NCBI GenBank assembly: GCA_027030435.1
Contig: JALVEX010000392.1
Location: 1 to 21,698, forward strand
Length of the DNA: 21,698 nt
DNA from: Paracoccaceae bacterium
Lineage (GTDB): Bacteria; Pseudomonadota; Alphaproteobacteria; Rhodobacterales; Rhodobacteraceae
Reading direction: 5' to 3'
Part shown: positions 6,867 to 14,466 of the stretch, piece by piece
Layout of the letters: each line of letters begins with the position of its first letter
Numbering within the stretch: the first letter of the stretch is position 1
Notes under the pieces: generated by a model
Told to the model about the DNA's origin: nothing
Database searches by the model: none
The model's input: the letters and a program-made list of their open reading frames with translations, nothing else
Program-made: the position numbers and the translations under genes

Positions 6867-7852
6867 CCCTGAAAAACATCTGCAAGACTTTCGGCAAGGT
6901 CGAGGTTCTGCACAATATAGACCTCGAAGTGGAAGACGGCGAATTCGTGGTTTTCGTCGGCCCCTCGGGCTGCGGCAAGTCCACGCTTCTGCGCATCATC
7001 GCCGGGCTGGAGGACGCGACTTCGGGCGATGTGATCATCGGCGGTGAACGGGTCAATCACCTGCCCCCCTCCAAACGCGGCATCGCCATGGTGTTTCAGA
7101 CCTATGCGCTCTATCCGCATCTGACGGTGAAAAAGAACATGTCGCTGGGGCTGAAACAGGCGGGCGAAAGCTCTGCGGTGATCGAAGAGCGCGTGGCCAG
7201 GGCGGCAAGGATGCTGGAACTCGAACCCTATCTCGACCGCCGCCCGGCCGAGCTTTCCGGCGGCCAGCGCCAGCGCGTCGCCATTGGTCGGGCGGTTGTG
7301 CGCGAGCCGAAGCTCTTCCTGTTCGACGAGCCGCTTTCCAACCTCGACGCCGCCCTGCGCGTCAATACCCGCATCGAGATTGCCGATCTGCACCGGCGGC
7401 TGGGCACCAGCATTGTCTATGTCACTCACGATCAGGTGGAGGCGATGACCCTAGCCGACAAGATCGTGGTGCTTCAGGATGGCTATGTGGAGCAGGTCGG
7501 CGCCCCGATGCAGCTTTACAACGACCCGGACAACATTTTCGTCGCCGGTTTCATCGGCAGCCCGGCAATGAACTTCCTCGATGCCCGGCTTCTTGACATG
7601 CCGCCCGATGTCAGGACAATCGGCCTGCGCCCTGAAGCAATCTCGCTGGGAGACGACGGGCCGATTGCCGGCAAGATCAGCCATCTGGAGCATCTGGGCG
7701 CAGATACAAATGTGTATGTGCATGTGGATGACAAGCTGGTAACTGTCCGCCTGTTCGGCCAACACGATTACGAGGTCGGCGCCGCCGTGCGGCTGTGTTT
7801 TTCACCCGGATCGGTGTTCCGCTTCGACGAACAAGGCAAGCGTATCCGTTAG
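6854..7852 (+). CDS. ABC sugar transporter ATP-binding protein, MalK/UgpC type
   Basis: The protein has 332 residues. The complete ATPase core shows Walker A GPSGCGKST (36-44), Q-loop Q82, signature LSGGQ (134-138), Walker B LFLFDEP with D158 and E159, and switch histidine H192 (VTHDQVEAMT). The C-terminal third is a TOBE-type regulatory domain (FIGSPAMNFLDARL; IGLRPEAISLGD), somewhat shorter than in MalK (about 370 residues). It powers the importer encoded upstream. The ATG at 6854 lies inside the end of the oxidoreductase gene (13-base overlap), with CAGGAGGCC in front. It is the last gene of the operon; I see no clear T-tailed terminator after it. Confidence 0.95.
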   Translation: MGSLTLKNICKTFGKVEVLHNIDLEVEDGEFVVFVGPSGCGKSTLLRIIAGLEDATSGDVIIGGERVNHLPPSKRGIAMVFQTYALYPHLTVKKNMSLGLKQAGESSAVIEERVARAARMLELEPYLDRRPAELSGGQRQRVAIGRAVVREPKLFLFDEPLSNLDAALRVNTRIEIADLHRRLGTSIVYVTHDQVEAMTLADKIVVLQDGYVEQVGAPMQLYNDPDNIFVAGFIGSPAMNFLDARLLDMPPDVRTIGLRPEAISLGDDGPIAGKISHLEHLGADTNVYVHVDDKLVTVRLFGQHDYEVGAAVRLCFSPGSVFRFDEQGKRIR

Positions 7853-8051
7853 CGATTGTACATCCCGGGACTCTTGAGCAACCCGTCTTGGTCGTGACCT
7901 GCTGACCAACATGCAGGGGTGGCCGCTCGTTTCGGCAATCCGGCCCAAATCCCGCGCCGGCTCAAGCATGCTCAGGCGATGCGCCGCCACCCTTGAAACA
8001 ACGGAAAAACTTTGGGCCTTCGGGGGAAGAGATAAGATCCGCGCAGGACGG
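7853..8051. other. Intergenic region, no recognised gene
   Basis: There is a small GGTCgtGACC palindrome at 7890-7899 and a weak TTGGTC/GACCAA inverted repeat (7888-7893 with 7904-7909), but no T-tract. Short open frames on both strands here lack convincing starts or family resemblance. The end of the ABC operon transcript cannot be placed. Confidence 0.5.
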
Positions 8052-8141
8052 TGGCGGAGAGACAGGGATTCGAACCCTGGAGACCCTTTCGGGCCTACAC
8101 GCGTTCCAGGCGTGCGCCTTCGACCACTCGGCCACCTCTCC
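8052..8141 (-). tRNA. tRNA-Ser (anticodon GGA)
   Basis: Read leftward from 8141 the sequence folds as a class II tRNA. The acceptor GGAGAGG pairs with TCTCTCC (one G-U pair), and there is a D-arm with GTGGCCGAGTGG. The anticodon stem CACGC/GCGTG holds loop CTGGAAC (anticodon GGA, reading UCC and UCU). A long variable arm (CCCGAAAGGG) is followed by T-loop GGTTCGAATCC, a G discriminator and an encoded CCA. The extended variable arm is the serine hallmark. Its length is 90 bases. No integrase or repeat is seen next to it, so it does not appear to be an occupied attachment site here. Confidence 0.96.
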
Positions 8142-8152
8142 GTCCGGAAATT

Positions 8153-8180
8153 CGTATAGTCAATTTCACGGCCATTACAA
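8153..8180 (-). promoter_or_regulatory. Predicted tRNA-Ser promoter
   Basis: Read leftward, TTGTAA (8180-8175) and TATACG (8158-8153) are separated by 16 bases, which places the start a few bases before the tRNA 5' end at 8141. This is a reasonable sigma-70 pair in the right position, judged by eye. Confidence 0.4.
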
Positions 8181-8227
8181 GGGGCGGTCCGGCAAAAGAG
8201 AGGAGAAGATGTATTCTGGCCAAAGGG

Positions 8228-8244
8228 CTTGACTTGGGGTCAAG
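8228..8244. promoter_or_regulatory. Palindrome in the hdeD upstream region
   Basis: CTTGAC and GTCAAG form a perfect 6-bp inverted repeat around the 5-base centre TTGGG. The left arm contains TTGACT, a good -35 hexamer, about 107 bases before the hdeD start, but no good -10 follows at the expected distance. It could be an operator, a small hairpin or chance. Confidence 0.35.
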
Positions 8245-8340
8245 CGAAACCATCTGAAGCCAATACACAGCAATTGATGCGCTTGTGGGGCGCCGGAAAT
8301 CAGGGCGTGGCACGAAAACGCATCGGAAAGGAACAGACAG

Positions 8341-8952
8341 ATGAACACGAATGCAAACACGACAAGCCAGGATACCCTGGCAGACGGCGTAAACGTCGTC
8401 GAAATTCTCAGGCCGCGTTGGGGATGGATCTTCCTCAGCGGGCTCCTCACCCTGATTTTCGGCCTGCTGGCCTTCTGGATGCCGGTTGGCGCCGTCTATG
8501 CGATGACGCTGCTCTTCGGCGCCTATGCCATGGCCGACGGGATCCTCTCGGTGATCTCGGCGGTGCGCAACCGCGACAATTTCTGGCAGCTCATGATCCG
8601 GGGCGCGCTCGGCATCATGGTGGGTATCATCGTTCTGGTGCTGCCCGGCCTTTCGGTGATCTCGCTGGTGGCCTTCAACTGGGCGATGATCTCGATCTGG
8701 GCGATTGCCACCGGGATCATGGAAATCCTCGCCGCGATCCGCCTGCGCAAGGAGATCGAGGGTGAGTGGCTTCTTGCCCTCTCGGGCATCGTCAGCCTCG
8801 TGCTCGGCCTCGCCATCCCGGTGGTTCTGTGGAACAATCCGGCCGCCGGCATCGTCACCATGGGCTGGCTGATCGGCTTCTATGCCGTGCTTCACGGGGT
8901 GCTGGAAATGGCGCTTGCGCTCAGCCTGCGCAAGCTTTCCGCCAGCGCCTGA
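8341..8952 (+). CDS. HdeD family (DUF308) membrane protein
   Basis: The protein has 203 residues and about six membrane helices in three helix pairs with the repeated G-rich pattern typical of HdeD/DUF308. Examples are WGWIFLSGLLTLIFGLLAF near residues 27-45, LIRGALGIMVGIIVLVLPG mid-protein and LSGIVSLVLGLAIPVVLW later. E. coli HdeD is an acid-resistance membrane protein, but most homologues have no proven function. An AAAGGAACAG ribosome site precedes the ATG. The gene stands alone on this strand, with a strong terminator 37 bases after its stop. Confidence 0.88.
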   Translation: MNTNANTTSQDTLADGVNVVEILRPRWGWIFLSGLLTLIFGLLAFWMPVGAVYAMTLLFGAYAMADGILSVISAVRNRDNFWQLMIRGALGIMVGIIVLVLPGLSVISLVAFNWAMISIWAIATGIMEILAAIRLRKEIEGEWLLALSGIVSLVLGLAIPVVLWNNPAAGIVTMGWLIGFYAVLHGVLEMALALSLRKLSASA

Positions 8953-8989
8953 GGCCGGTTCGTCCGCCTGCGCGGGCAGGAATGAAACA

Positions 8990-9026
8990 GGGAAGGCGCG
9001 TGGGATCCCGCGCGCCTTCCCTTTTT
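8990..9026. terminator. Rho-independent terminator after hdeD
   Basis: GGGAAGGCGCG (8990-9000) pairs perfectly with CGCGCCTTCCC (9011-9021) around a 10-base loop, followed by TTTTT at 9022-9026. It ends the rightward hdeD transcript. Read leftward, the same hairpin is followed by TGTTTCATT, so it may also stop transcripts arriving through the 9040-9615 gene. Confidence 0.88.
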
Positions 9027-9039
9027 CGTATCCTCTTCC

Positions 9040-9615
9040 TCAATCCTCCAGATCATCCGTATTGGCGAGGATGTCGGAGAGCACTTCCCGATCATCCTCC
9101 CCTTCGATCCGGCCCAGAAGATCATGGCGCATGAAATAGGTGAGGCGGGCCACGGCGCGCATGATGCGGGCCTGCTCGCTCCCGGTGATCGCATCATCTG
9201 CCATGGCTTCATCAAGGCGTTTCAGCACTTCCCTGAACTGGTGGATCACATCGGCACTGGCGATCATGGCGAGCTTGTGGTTGAGCACCTTCAGCTCGGC
9301 CAGCTCGGCCTCATCCATCCGCCCCTTCTCGACGATCTCTCCGATATGCTCGATCAGCGCCGAATAGGTGGCGGACTTCTGATCCAGAAGCAGCACCTGC
9401 CCTTCCTTGCGCAGCTCAAGCTCCGTCTGCTGATTGAGAAGAACGGCCGTGATCAGCACCGTGGCCACCGCCCCGATGAACACCAGCAGGATCTCCTGGG
9501 TGAAGGGGAAATCCCCGGCCACACCATAGAGATAGCGGAAGGTGAGATAGCTGACGGCAGAGGTGAGCAGTATCAGAAAGATCAGAAAGGTTCTGTTTTC
9601 CAGCAGTTTCTTCAT
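9040..9615 (-). CDS. Unrecognised small membrane protein with two N-terminal helices
   Basis: The protein has 191 residues; I do not recognise a family. Two hydrophobic helices (about residues 9-31 and 41-61) form a hairpin at the N-terminus. A charged, probably largely helical cytoplasmic part follows (LNQQTELELRKEGQ onwards) with alternating acidic and leucine-rich stretches, ending in the acidic tail DILANTDDLED. The ATG at 9615 has AGGATAA upstream. It lies 73 bases downstream of the mscS-type gene on the same strand and may be the last gene of the trg-cysK-mscS transcription unit. A role linked to the channel or membrane stress is only a guess from position. Confidence 0.7.
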   Translation of the reverse strand: MKKLLENRTFLIFLILLTSAVSYLTFRYLYGVAGDFPFTQEILLVFIGAVATVLITAVLLNQQTELELRKEGQVLLLDQKSATYSALIEHIGEIVEKGRMDEAELAELKVLNHKLAMIASADVIHQFREVLKRLDEAMADDAITGSEQARIMRAVARLTYFMRHDLLGRIEGEDDREVLSDILANTDDLED

Positions 9616-9688
9616 AATATTATCCTATCCCTCGTATTCTCGATTTCGATTTCGTCGCGAAAATCCCGCAGCGCCCTGACTGCGCCTG

Positions 9689-12175
9689 TCAGCCTTCGTC
9701 GTCGGCGGATTCATTGCCGCTCTTTGGCCCGCCCTTAGCCCCGGCGCTCTTGCCCGCGCCGGCCGCCTCTTTCCCGCTGCGCACCTTCCTCGCCCCTCCC
9801 GGCGCACAGACTCCTTTCAGGCTCTCGGGATTGCGCAACCAGATATCGCGCTGCGCGAATGGGATCTCGATCCCCTCCTCGGCGAAGCGGCGCGCGATTT
9901 CGTGGTTCAGGTCGGATTTCACGCTGAGCGAGAAATTCACGTCGCGCAGGATGGCGCGGATCTCGAAATCGAGCGAATCGGCGCCGAACCCCTGGAAAAC
10001 GACCCCCGGCGGCGGGTTGACGAGCACCATCGGATGCGCCTCGGCAATCTCGCGCAGAATCTTCTCCACCTTGCGCGTATCCGTGCCATAGGCAACCCCC
10101 ACCGGCACGATGATCCGGCCCACGGAATTGCCGCGTGTCCAGTTCGTCACCATGCCGGAGACGAGATCGGAATTGGGCACGATCACATCGGTGCGGTCGA
10201 AGGTTTCGATGCGGGTCGAGCGCACGGAAATATCGCGCACATAGCCCATCTTGCCGCCCACCTCGATCCAGTCGCCCTCGGCAATCGGGCGCTCGATCAA
10301 AAGGATGATGCCGGAAACGAAATTGGACACGATATTCTGCAGGCCAAAGCCGATCCCGACGGAAAGCGCCCCGGCCACGATGGCGAGCGAGGAAAGATCG
10401 ATGCCCGCAGCCGTGATGGCAATAACCGCGGAGAGGAAGATTCCGAGATAGCCGATCCCGGAGACGATCGCGTTCTGCCCGCCCGGATCGATCTTCGTCT
10501 TCGGCAGAACGGAAGCCTTGAGCATGCCCTGTATCAGGCGGGTCAGCATGTAGCCGATGGTGAAGATAATGACGAAAGCAATGAAGCTGCCGGGCGAGAT
10601 ATGGGTATCGCCAATGGTGAACCCTTCCCGGAACCTCGCCCAGATCTCCGCCAGATCGCTCACCCGCGCGCCCCAGATCAGGGCAAAGAGAGGCAGCGAG
10701 GCGATCATCATCACGAAGCCTGTCAGCGTCGTGACAAGGGATTCGCGCGCCGCCTTCTCATCGCCGATGATAAGTGCATATATCTCGGTGAGAACCCGCA
10801 GAAGCACCAGGATAAAGGCCAGAAGGGCAAGGGAAAGGGCTGTCGGGAAAACCAGTGCCTCTGCGGCGCGCATGTAGCCGATCCCTCCGGCCACCACCCC
10901 GATCACGGAAACCGCGATAAGCACCCGGCCAAGGAAGCGGATCACCTGCCGCCGATAACCCGCCCCCTCTTGCGCCGCCTCACCCTCAGCCCCGCCTTCC
11001 GCCGCTGCTTCGCGGCTGTGGGAAAGCAGGATCTGGCCGATGCGAAACAGCGCCAGCGCGCAGAGGGCGACAATCGGGAACTTCAGCGTGTTTACCGTCT
11101 CCGCCGCCCAGCCCTCGTATTGGGAGATGTCGTCAATGAGCCTGTTCAGCGCCAGCATCAGCCCGAGCAGGCCGCTGTAGAAACGCCCGGCGCGCCTTTG
11201 CGCATCGGTGAGATCAAGCGGCGCGAAATGGGCGCGATACTTGGGAAAGGCGCGTGATCCGAGCCAGAGCGCCATGAAGAAGATCGCGCCCATCTGCGGC
11301 AGCTGCGAGAGCAGGAGATCCGTGCGCAGCCCCACCAGCCCCGAGGCATAGACAGCAAGCACCAGGGAAACCAGCCCGATCAGCGGCAGCAGCACCTGCC
11401 CGAGCGATAGGGCAAAGCCGAGGAACCAGCGCGCAGAGCCGGATCCCGCATCCTGGACACGCACGGCAAGGCGTTCCATCCAGCGCCGCCCCCTCAGAAG
11501 CAGCACCAGCGCCACCACGGCAAAGAGCAGCACCGCGGGCAGGTTCTTCCTGAATTCGGCGCGCTGGACGGGGCTTTCCCAGGCCGTGACGAATTCATGC
11601 CCGGTATCGCTGAGAAAGGTGATGAGATCTCCGAGGGCGGGGCCCCAATGCGCCGGGTTGAGGGGGGATGGGCCAAGCTCCAGAAGCGCATTCGCCTGAC
11701 GCTCGCGGATGATCTTGTCGATCCCGCGAATAAGGGAATCGGCGCGGCTGTAGGCCACCTGCGCAGCCTTCACCGGCGCCTCAAGCTCAGCCAGACGCTC
11801 CTCTAGCGCCTTGCGCTGCGTGGCGATCTCGGGGGCCTCCTCGCCGTTTTCCGGCGGCGGGCCGAGGGCCTCGAGCTGGGATCTTACCGTGGCAATGGCC
11901 GTCTTGTTGAGCTCCTGGGCCTGCTGGAAGCGGTCGCGCCATCCCGCAAGTTCGCTGCGCAGCGCTTCAAGCGCAACGGTGGAGGCGCGCGCCGCATCCA
12001 CCGCCTCTTCGGCGCGCGCGGCGACCTTCTCCCATGCCTCGTAATCAGGAAGCGGGATCGCGTCTTGCTGCTCGGCGATGGCGGGGGAGAACGCGCCGGG
12101 CGCAAGGCCTCCGGCCAGTGCCAGCATGAGGACAAGCGCGAGGCGCAGAAGGGCTCTTGCGGCCATTCCTCTCAT
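9689..12175 (-). CDS. MscS-family mechanosensitive channel with DUF3772 periplasmic region
   Basis: The protein has about 828 residues, a large multi-helix MscS homologue (E. coli MscS has 286). A signal peptide ends near AIA (about residue 34). Next come a coiled-coil-rich periplasmic region (about 40-165, containing the DUF3772-like stretch with RKALEERLAELEAPVKAAQ) and roughly ten membrane helices. The MscS pore helix is about 597-625 (AGALSVGIGFGLQNIVSNF), followed by the beta domain (ERPIAEGDWIEVGG; VIVPNSDLVSGMVTNW) and the C-terminal alpha/beta part. The last 45 residues are a low-complexity K/G/A tail. It would release solutes on osmotic downshock. The ATG at 12175 overlaps the cysK stop (ATGA). 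A GTG at 12220 and an ATG at 12166 are alternatives; the signal peptide fits either ATG. Confidence 0.9.
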   Translation of the reverse strand: MRGMAARALLRLALVLMLALAGGLAPGAFSPAIAEQQDAIPLPDYEAWEKVAARAEEAVDAARASTVALEALRSELAGWRDRFQQAQELNKTAIATVRSQLEALGPPPENGEEAPEIATQRKALEERLAELEAPVKAAQVAYSRADSLIRGIDKIIRERQANALLELGPSPLNPAHWGPALGDLITFLSDTGHEFVTAWESPVQRAEFRKNLPAVLLFAVVALVLLLRGRRWMERLAVRVQDAGSGSARWFLGFALSLGQVLLPLIGLVSLVLAVYASGLVGLRTDLLLSQLPQMGAIFFMALWLGSRAFPKYRAHFAPLDLTDAQRRAGRFYSGLLGLMLALNRLIDDISQYEGWAAETVNTLKFPIVALCALALFRIGQILLSHSREAAAEGGAEGEAAQEGAGYRRQVIRFLGRVLIAVSVIGVVAGGIGYMRAAEALVFPTALSLALLAFILVLLRVLTEIYALIIGDEKAARESLVTTLTGFVMMIASLPLFALIWGARVSDLAEIWARFREGFTIGDTHISPGSFIAFVIIFTIGYMLTRLIQGMLKASVLPKTKIDPGGQNAIVSGIGYLGIFLSAVIAITAAGIDLSSLAIVAGALSVGIGFGLQNIVSNFVSGIILLIERPIAEGDWIEVGGKMGYVRDISVRSTRIETFDRTDVIVPNSDLVSGMVTNWTRGNSVGRIIVPVGVAYGTDTRKVEKILREIAEAHPMVLVNPPPGVVFQGFGADSLDFEIRAILRDVNFSLSVKSDLNHEIARRFAEEGIEIPFAQRDIWLRNPESLKGVCAPGGARKVRSGKEAAGAGKSAGAKGGPKSGNESADDEG

Positions 12176-13221
12176 TCCTCGAACACCTGCGGAAGCGCGC
12201 GGGGCGGGCGATCGAGCCACCCTGGCACCGGCAGGCCCTTTTCACGCAGGAAGGCGGGATTGTAGAGCTTGGAGAGATAGCGATTGCCGTAATCGGCGAG
12301 GATGGTGACGATCCTGTGCCCCGGCCCCATCTCGCGCGCCATGCGCATCGCGCCGGCGATATTGATCGCCGAGGAGCCGCCGAGCACCATGCCTTCGTGC
12401 TCGGCGAGATCGAACAGGATCGGCAGCGCCTCGGTGTCGGGGATCTGGTAGGGCATGTCCACCTCAAGCCCTTCGAGGTTGGCGGTGATGCGCACCTGGC
12501 CGATGCCTTCGGCGATGGAGCTTCCTTCGGCCTCGAGAACGCCCTTCGTGTAGTAGCTGTAGAGCGCCGCGCCCTCGGGATCGGCGAGGCCGATCTTCAC
12601 CGCCGCCGCCCGCTCCTTCAGCCCCATGGCCACGCCCGCAAGCGTGCCCCCGGTGCCCACGGCGCAGATGAAACCATCCACCTTGCCGCCGGTCTGCTCC
12701 CATATTTCGGGCGCCGTGCTCTCGATATGGGCCTGGCGATTGGCGGTATTGTCGAACTGGTTGGCCCAGATGGCGCCGTTCGGCTCACTTCCTGCAAGCC
12801 GCTCGGCAAGGCGGCGGGAATAATGCACGAAATTGTTCGGATTGCGGTAGGGCACCGCCGGCACCTCCACAAGCTCCGCCCCCGCAAGGCGCAGCATCTC
12901 CTTCTTTTCCCGGCTCTGGGTCTCGGGAATGACGATCACCGTGCGAAAGCCCATCGATGCCCCGACAAGCGCCAGCCCGATGCCGGTATTGCCCGCCGTG
13001 CCCTCGACGATCACCCCCCCGGGGCGCAATGCGCCGCGCGCCACCGCATCGCGGATGATCCAGAGCGCGGCACGATCCTTCACCGATTGGCCGGGGTTCA
13101 TGAATTCGCATTTTCCGAGGATCTCGCAACCGGTTTCCTCGCTGGCGCGCCTGAGGCGCACGAGCGGCGTGTTGCCCACAATGGCGGAGAGATCGGCGGC
13201 GGGGGCCTGCGTTGCAACCAT
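12172..13221 (-). CDS. cysK: Cysteine synthase A (O-acetylserine sulfhydrylase)
   Basis: The protein has 349 residues and is PLP-dependent. It makes L-cysteine from O-acetylserine and sulfide in the cytoplasm. The PLP lysine is K48 in NPGQSVKDRA. EGTAGNTG (73-80) is the substrate and phosphate loop, and AVGTGGTLAGVA binds the PLP phosphate. It is longer than E. coli CysK (323 residues) because of a C-terminal extension (LREKGLPVPGWLDRPP). The ATG at 13221 is preferred, with AGGGA 9 bases upstream; an in-frame ATG at 13251 and TTG at 13263 are weaker. It sits 54 bases after trgB. The same trgAB-cysK grouping is known from the Rhodobacter sphaeroides tellurite-resistance locus, and cysteine and thiol supply is a known determinant of tellurite tolerance. 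Confidence 0.95.
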   Translation of the reverse strand: MVATQAPAADLSAIVGNTPLVRLRRASEETGCEILGKCEFMNPGQSVKDRAALWIIRDAVARGALRPGGVIVEGTAGNTGIGLALVGASMGFRTVIVIPETQSREKKEMLRLAGAELVEVPAVPYRNPNNFVHYSRRLAERLAGSEPNGAIWANQFDNTANRQAHIESTAPEIWEQTGGKVDGFICAVGTGGTLAGVAMGLKERAAAVKIGLADPEGAALYSYYTKGVLEAEGSSIAEGIGQVRITANLEGLEVDMPYQIPDTEALPILFDLAEHEGMVLGGSSAINIAGAMRMAREMGPGHRIVTILADYGNRYLSKLYNPAFLREKGLPVPGWLDRPPRALPQVFEE

Positions 13222-13275
13222 GGCTCTGTTTCCCTGTTTTCCTTTCCCCATCTCTAGGGGCAAGGCGGGGAAAGC

Positions 13276-14454
13276 TCAATCCGCTTTCGCCCCGGTGCCA
13301 TCCTGGCGCCCACGCCAGCGCGCGAGCCAGAGCGCCGCAAGCACCAGCGGCGTGACATTGATCTCGCCGCGCTCGACCATCTCCATGAGCCGCGCAAAAG
13401 GCAGGATATGGCGGCGGATATCCTCATGCTCGCCCGCCTTGCCTCCGATCCCCTCCCCAATGCCGGACAGATCGCAAAGCCCGAGGAAGATGTAATAGAA
13501 TTCCGTGGAAGCTCCGGGCGAAGGATAGCTGCGGGAAATGGGGATCAGGCGCCTGATTTCCAGCCCCGCCTCCTCGCGCGCCTCGCGCAGCCCCGCCGCC
13601 TCCGGGCTTTCCCCCGGATCGACATGCCCCGCCACCGGCTCGAGCACCCACGGGCAGCGCGCGCCCCGCGCGAAGGGCCCCATGCGGAACTGCTCCACCA
13701 CCAGCACCTCATCGCGGGCGGGATCGTAGGGCAGCACGATCACCGCATCATAACCGGTGAAGGCTGCGCGGGGCACGGGGGCGCTCATGGCGCCACCAAA
13801 GCGGCGGAAGCGAAGCTCGAATTCCTGCACGGCGAAGAAATTGCAGTATGGCCAATCGTGGGAAAGCACCGCCACATCCTCGCGGCTGAACCGGCAATCC
13901 CCCGCATTTTCCCCGCCCTGCGCATCTTCCCCCCGCGCGCGCCACCAGGCGGCGGCGCGGCCGAGGATGAAGGGCATCTTCCGGGCAAGCTCCTCCGGCT
14001 TCACGTGATCGCGGCACGAAAGCGCTTCTTCACAGGCCCGGCGCAGAATCGCAGCCGCGCCCCCCGCGCGCCACTGCGCGGGATCGAAGGGCCTGCATTC
14101 TTCCCCCGCGCCCGCCTCCGGCGGCAGGAGCGCGGCAGCCTCACAAACCCGGCCTTCTCCGGCTTCTCTCCCCGGATCAATGATTGCGCTTGTCCGGCGA
14201 AAGCCGAGCCCGGCCGCGAACCATTCCAGCCGGGCGCGGAAATCCTTTCCGGCAGCACGGATGAGGATGCCGGGAACGCCAGCGCCCTTGCGGGGCACGA
14301 GGTGCCAGCGAAAAGGCCCCTCGCCCTCGGGCGTGCAGATCAGATGATCGGGCAGGCGCGCCTCATGAAGCGCCAGATCGCCGATCGGGCGGGCAGAGAG
14401 CATTTCGAGAAGGGCTGGATCGGCCAGCGGGCCGGGGCAGAAGAGATCATCCAT
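13276..14454 (-). CDS. trgB: TrgB-like protein with C-terminal NUDIX (ADP-ribose pyrophosphatase-type) domain
   Basis: The protein has 392 residues. The C-terminal half is a NUDIX hydrolase. The Nudix box is perfect: G276, E282, R290-E291, E294-E295, G297-L298 (GHVDPGESPEAAGLREAREE), preceded by FRMGPFARGARCPWVLEPVAG, typical of ADP-ribose pyrophosphatases. The N-terminal about 90 residues fall where TrgB relatives carry a gamma-glutamylcyclotransferase-like domain, but the usual YGTL-type motif reads CPGPL, so this domain may have lost that chemistry. The middle holds FFAVQEFELRFRRFGG, as in TrgB. The name comes from order (trgA 12 bases upstream, cysK downstream) and domain layout; trgB was described in R. 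sphaeroides tellurite resistance. How it contributes there is unresolved. The ribosome site before the ATG is weak, suggesting coupling to trgA. Confidence 0.87.
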   Translation of the reverse strand: MDDLFCPGPLADPALLEMLSARPIGDLALHEARLPDHLICTPEGEGPFRWHLVPRKGAGVPGILIRAAGKDFRARLEWFAAGLGFRRTSAIIDPGREAGEGRVCEAAALLPPEAGAGEECRPFDPAQWRAGGAAAILRRACEEALSCRDHVKPEELARKMPFILGRAAAWWRARGEDAQGGENAGDCRFSREDVAVLSHDWPYCNFFAVQEFELRFRRFGGAMSAPVPRAAFTGYDAVIVLPYDPARDEVLVVEQFRMGPFARGARCPWVLEPVAGHVDPGESPEAAGLREAREEAGLEIRRLIPISRSYPSPGASTEFYYIFLGLCDLSGIGEGIGGKAGEHEDIRRHILPFARLMEMVERGEINVTPLVLAALWLARWRGRQDGTGAKAD

Positions 14455-14466
14455 GCGCCCAGTGGA

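Noticed and set aside
7888..7909. TTGGTC/GACCAA inverted repeat as terminator of the ABC operon
   Set aside because: The stem is short and lacks a following T-tract; it is better left as an unassigned repeat.
8052..8141. tRNA-Ser as an integration site for a mobile element
   Set aside because: There is no integrase, no direct repeat of the tRNA 3' end and no compositional break nearby.
8051..8257. Short rightward open frames reading AERQGFEPWRPF or GETGIRTLETL
   Set aside because: They are translations of the reverse strand of the tRNA-Ser gene, a well-known source of spurious proteins in databases.
9676..9692. CTGAC/GTCAG hairpin at the end of the mscS-type gene as a terminator
   Set aside because: Only 5 bp of stem, it overlaps the stop codon, and no T-tract follows on the minus strand.
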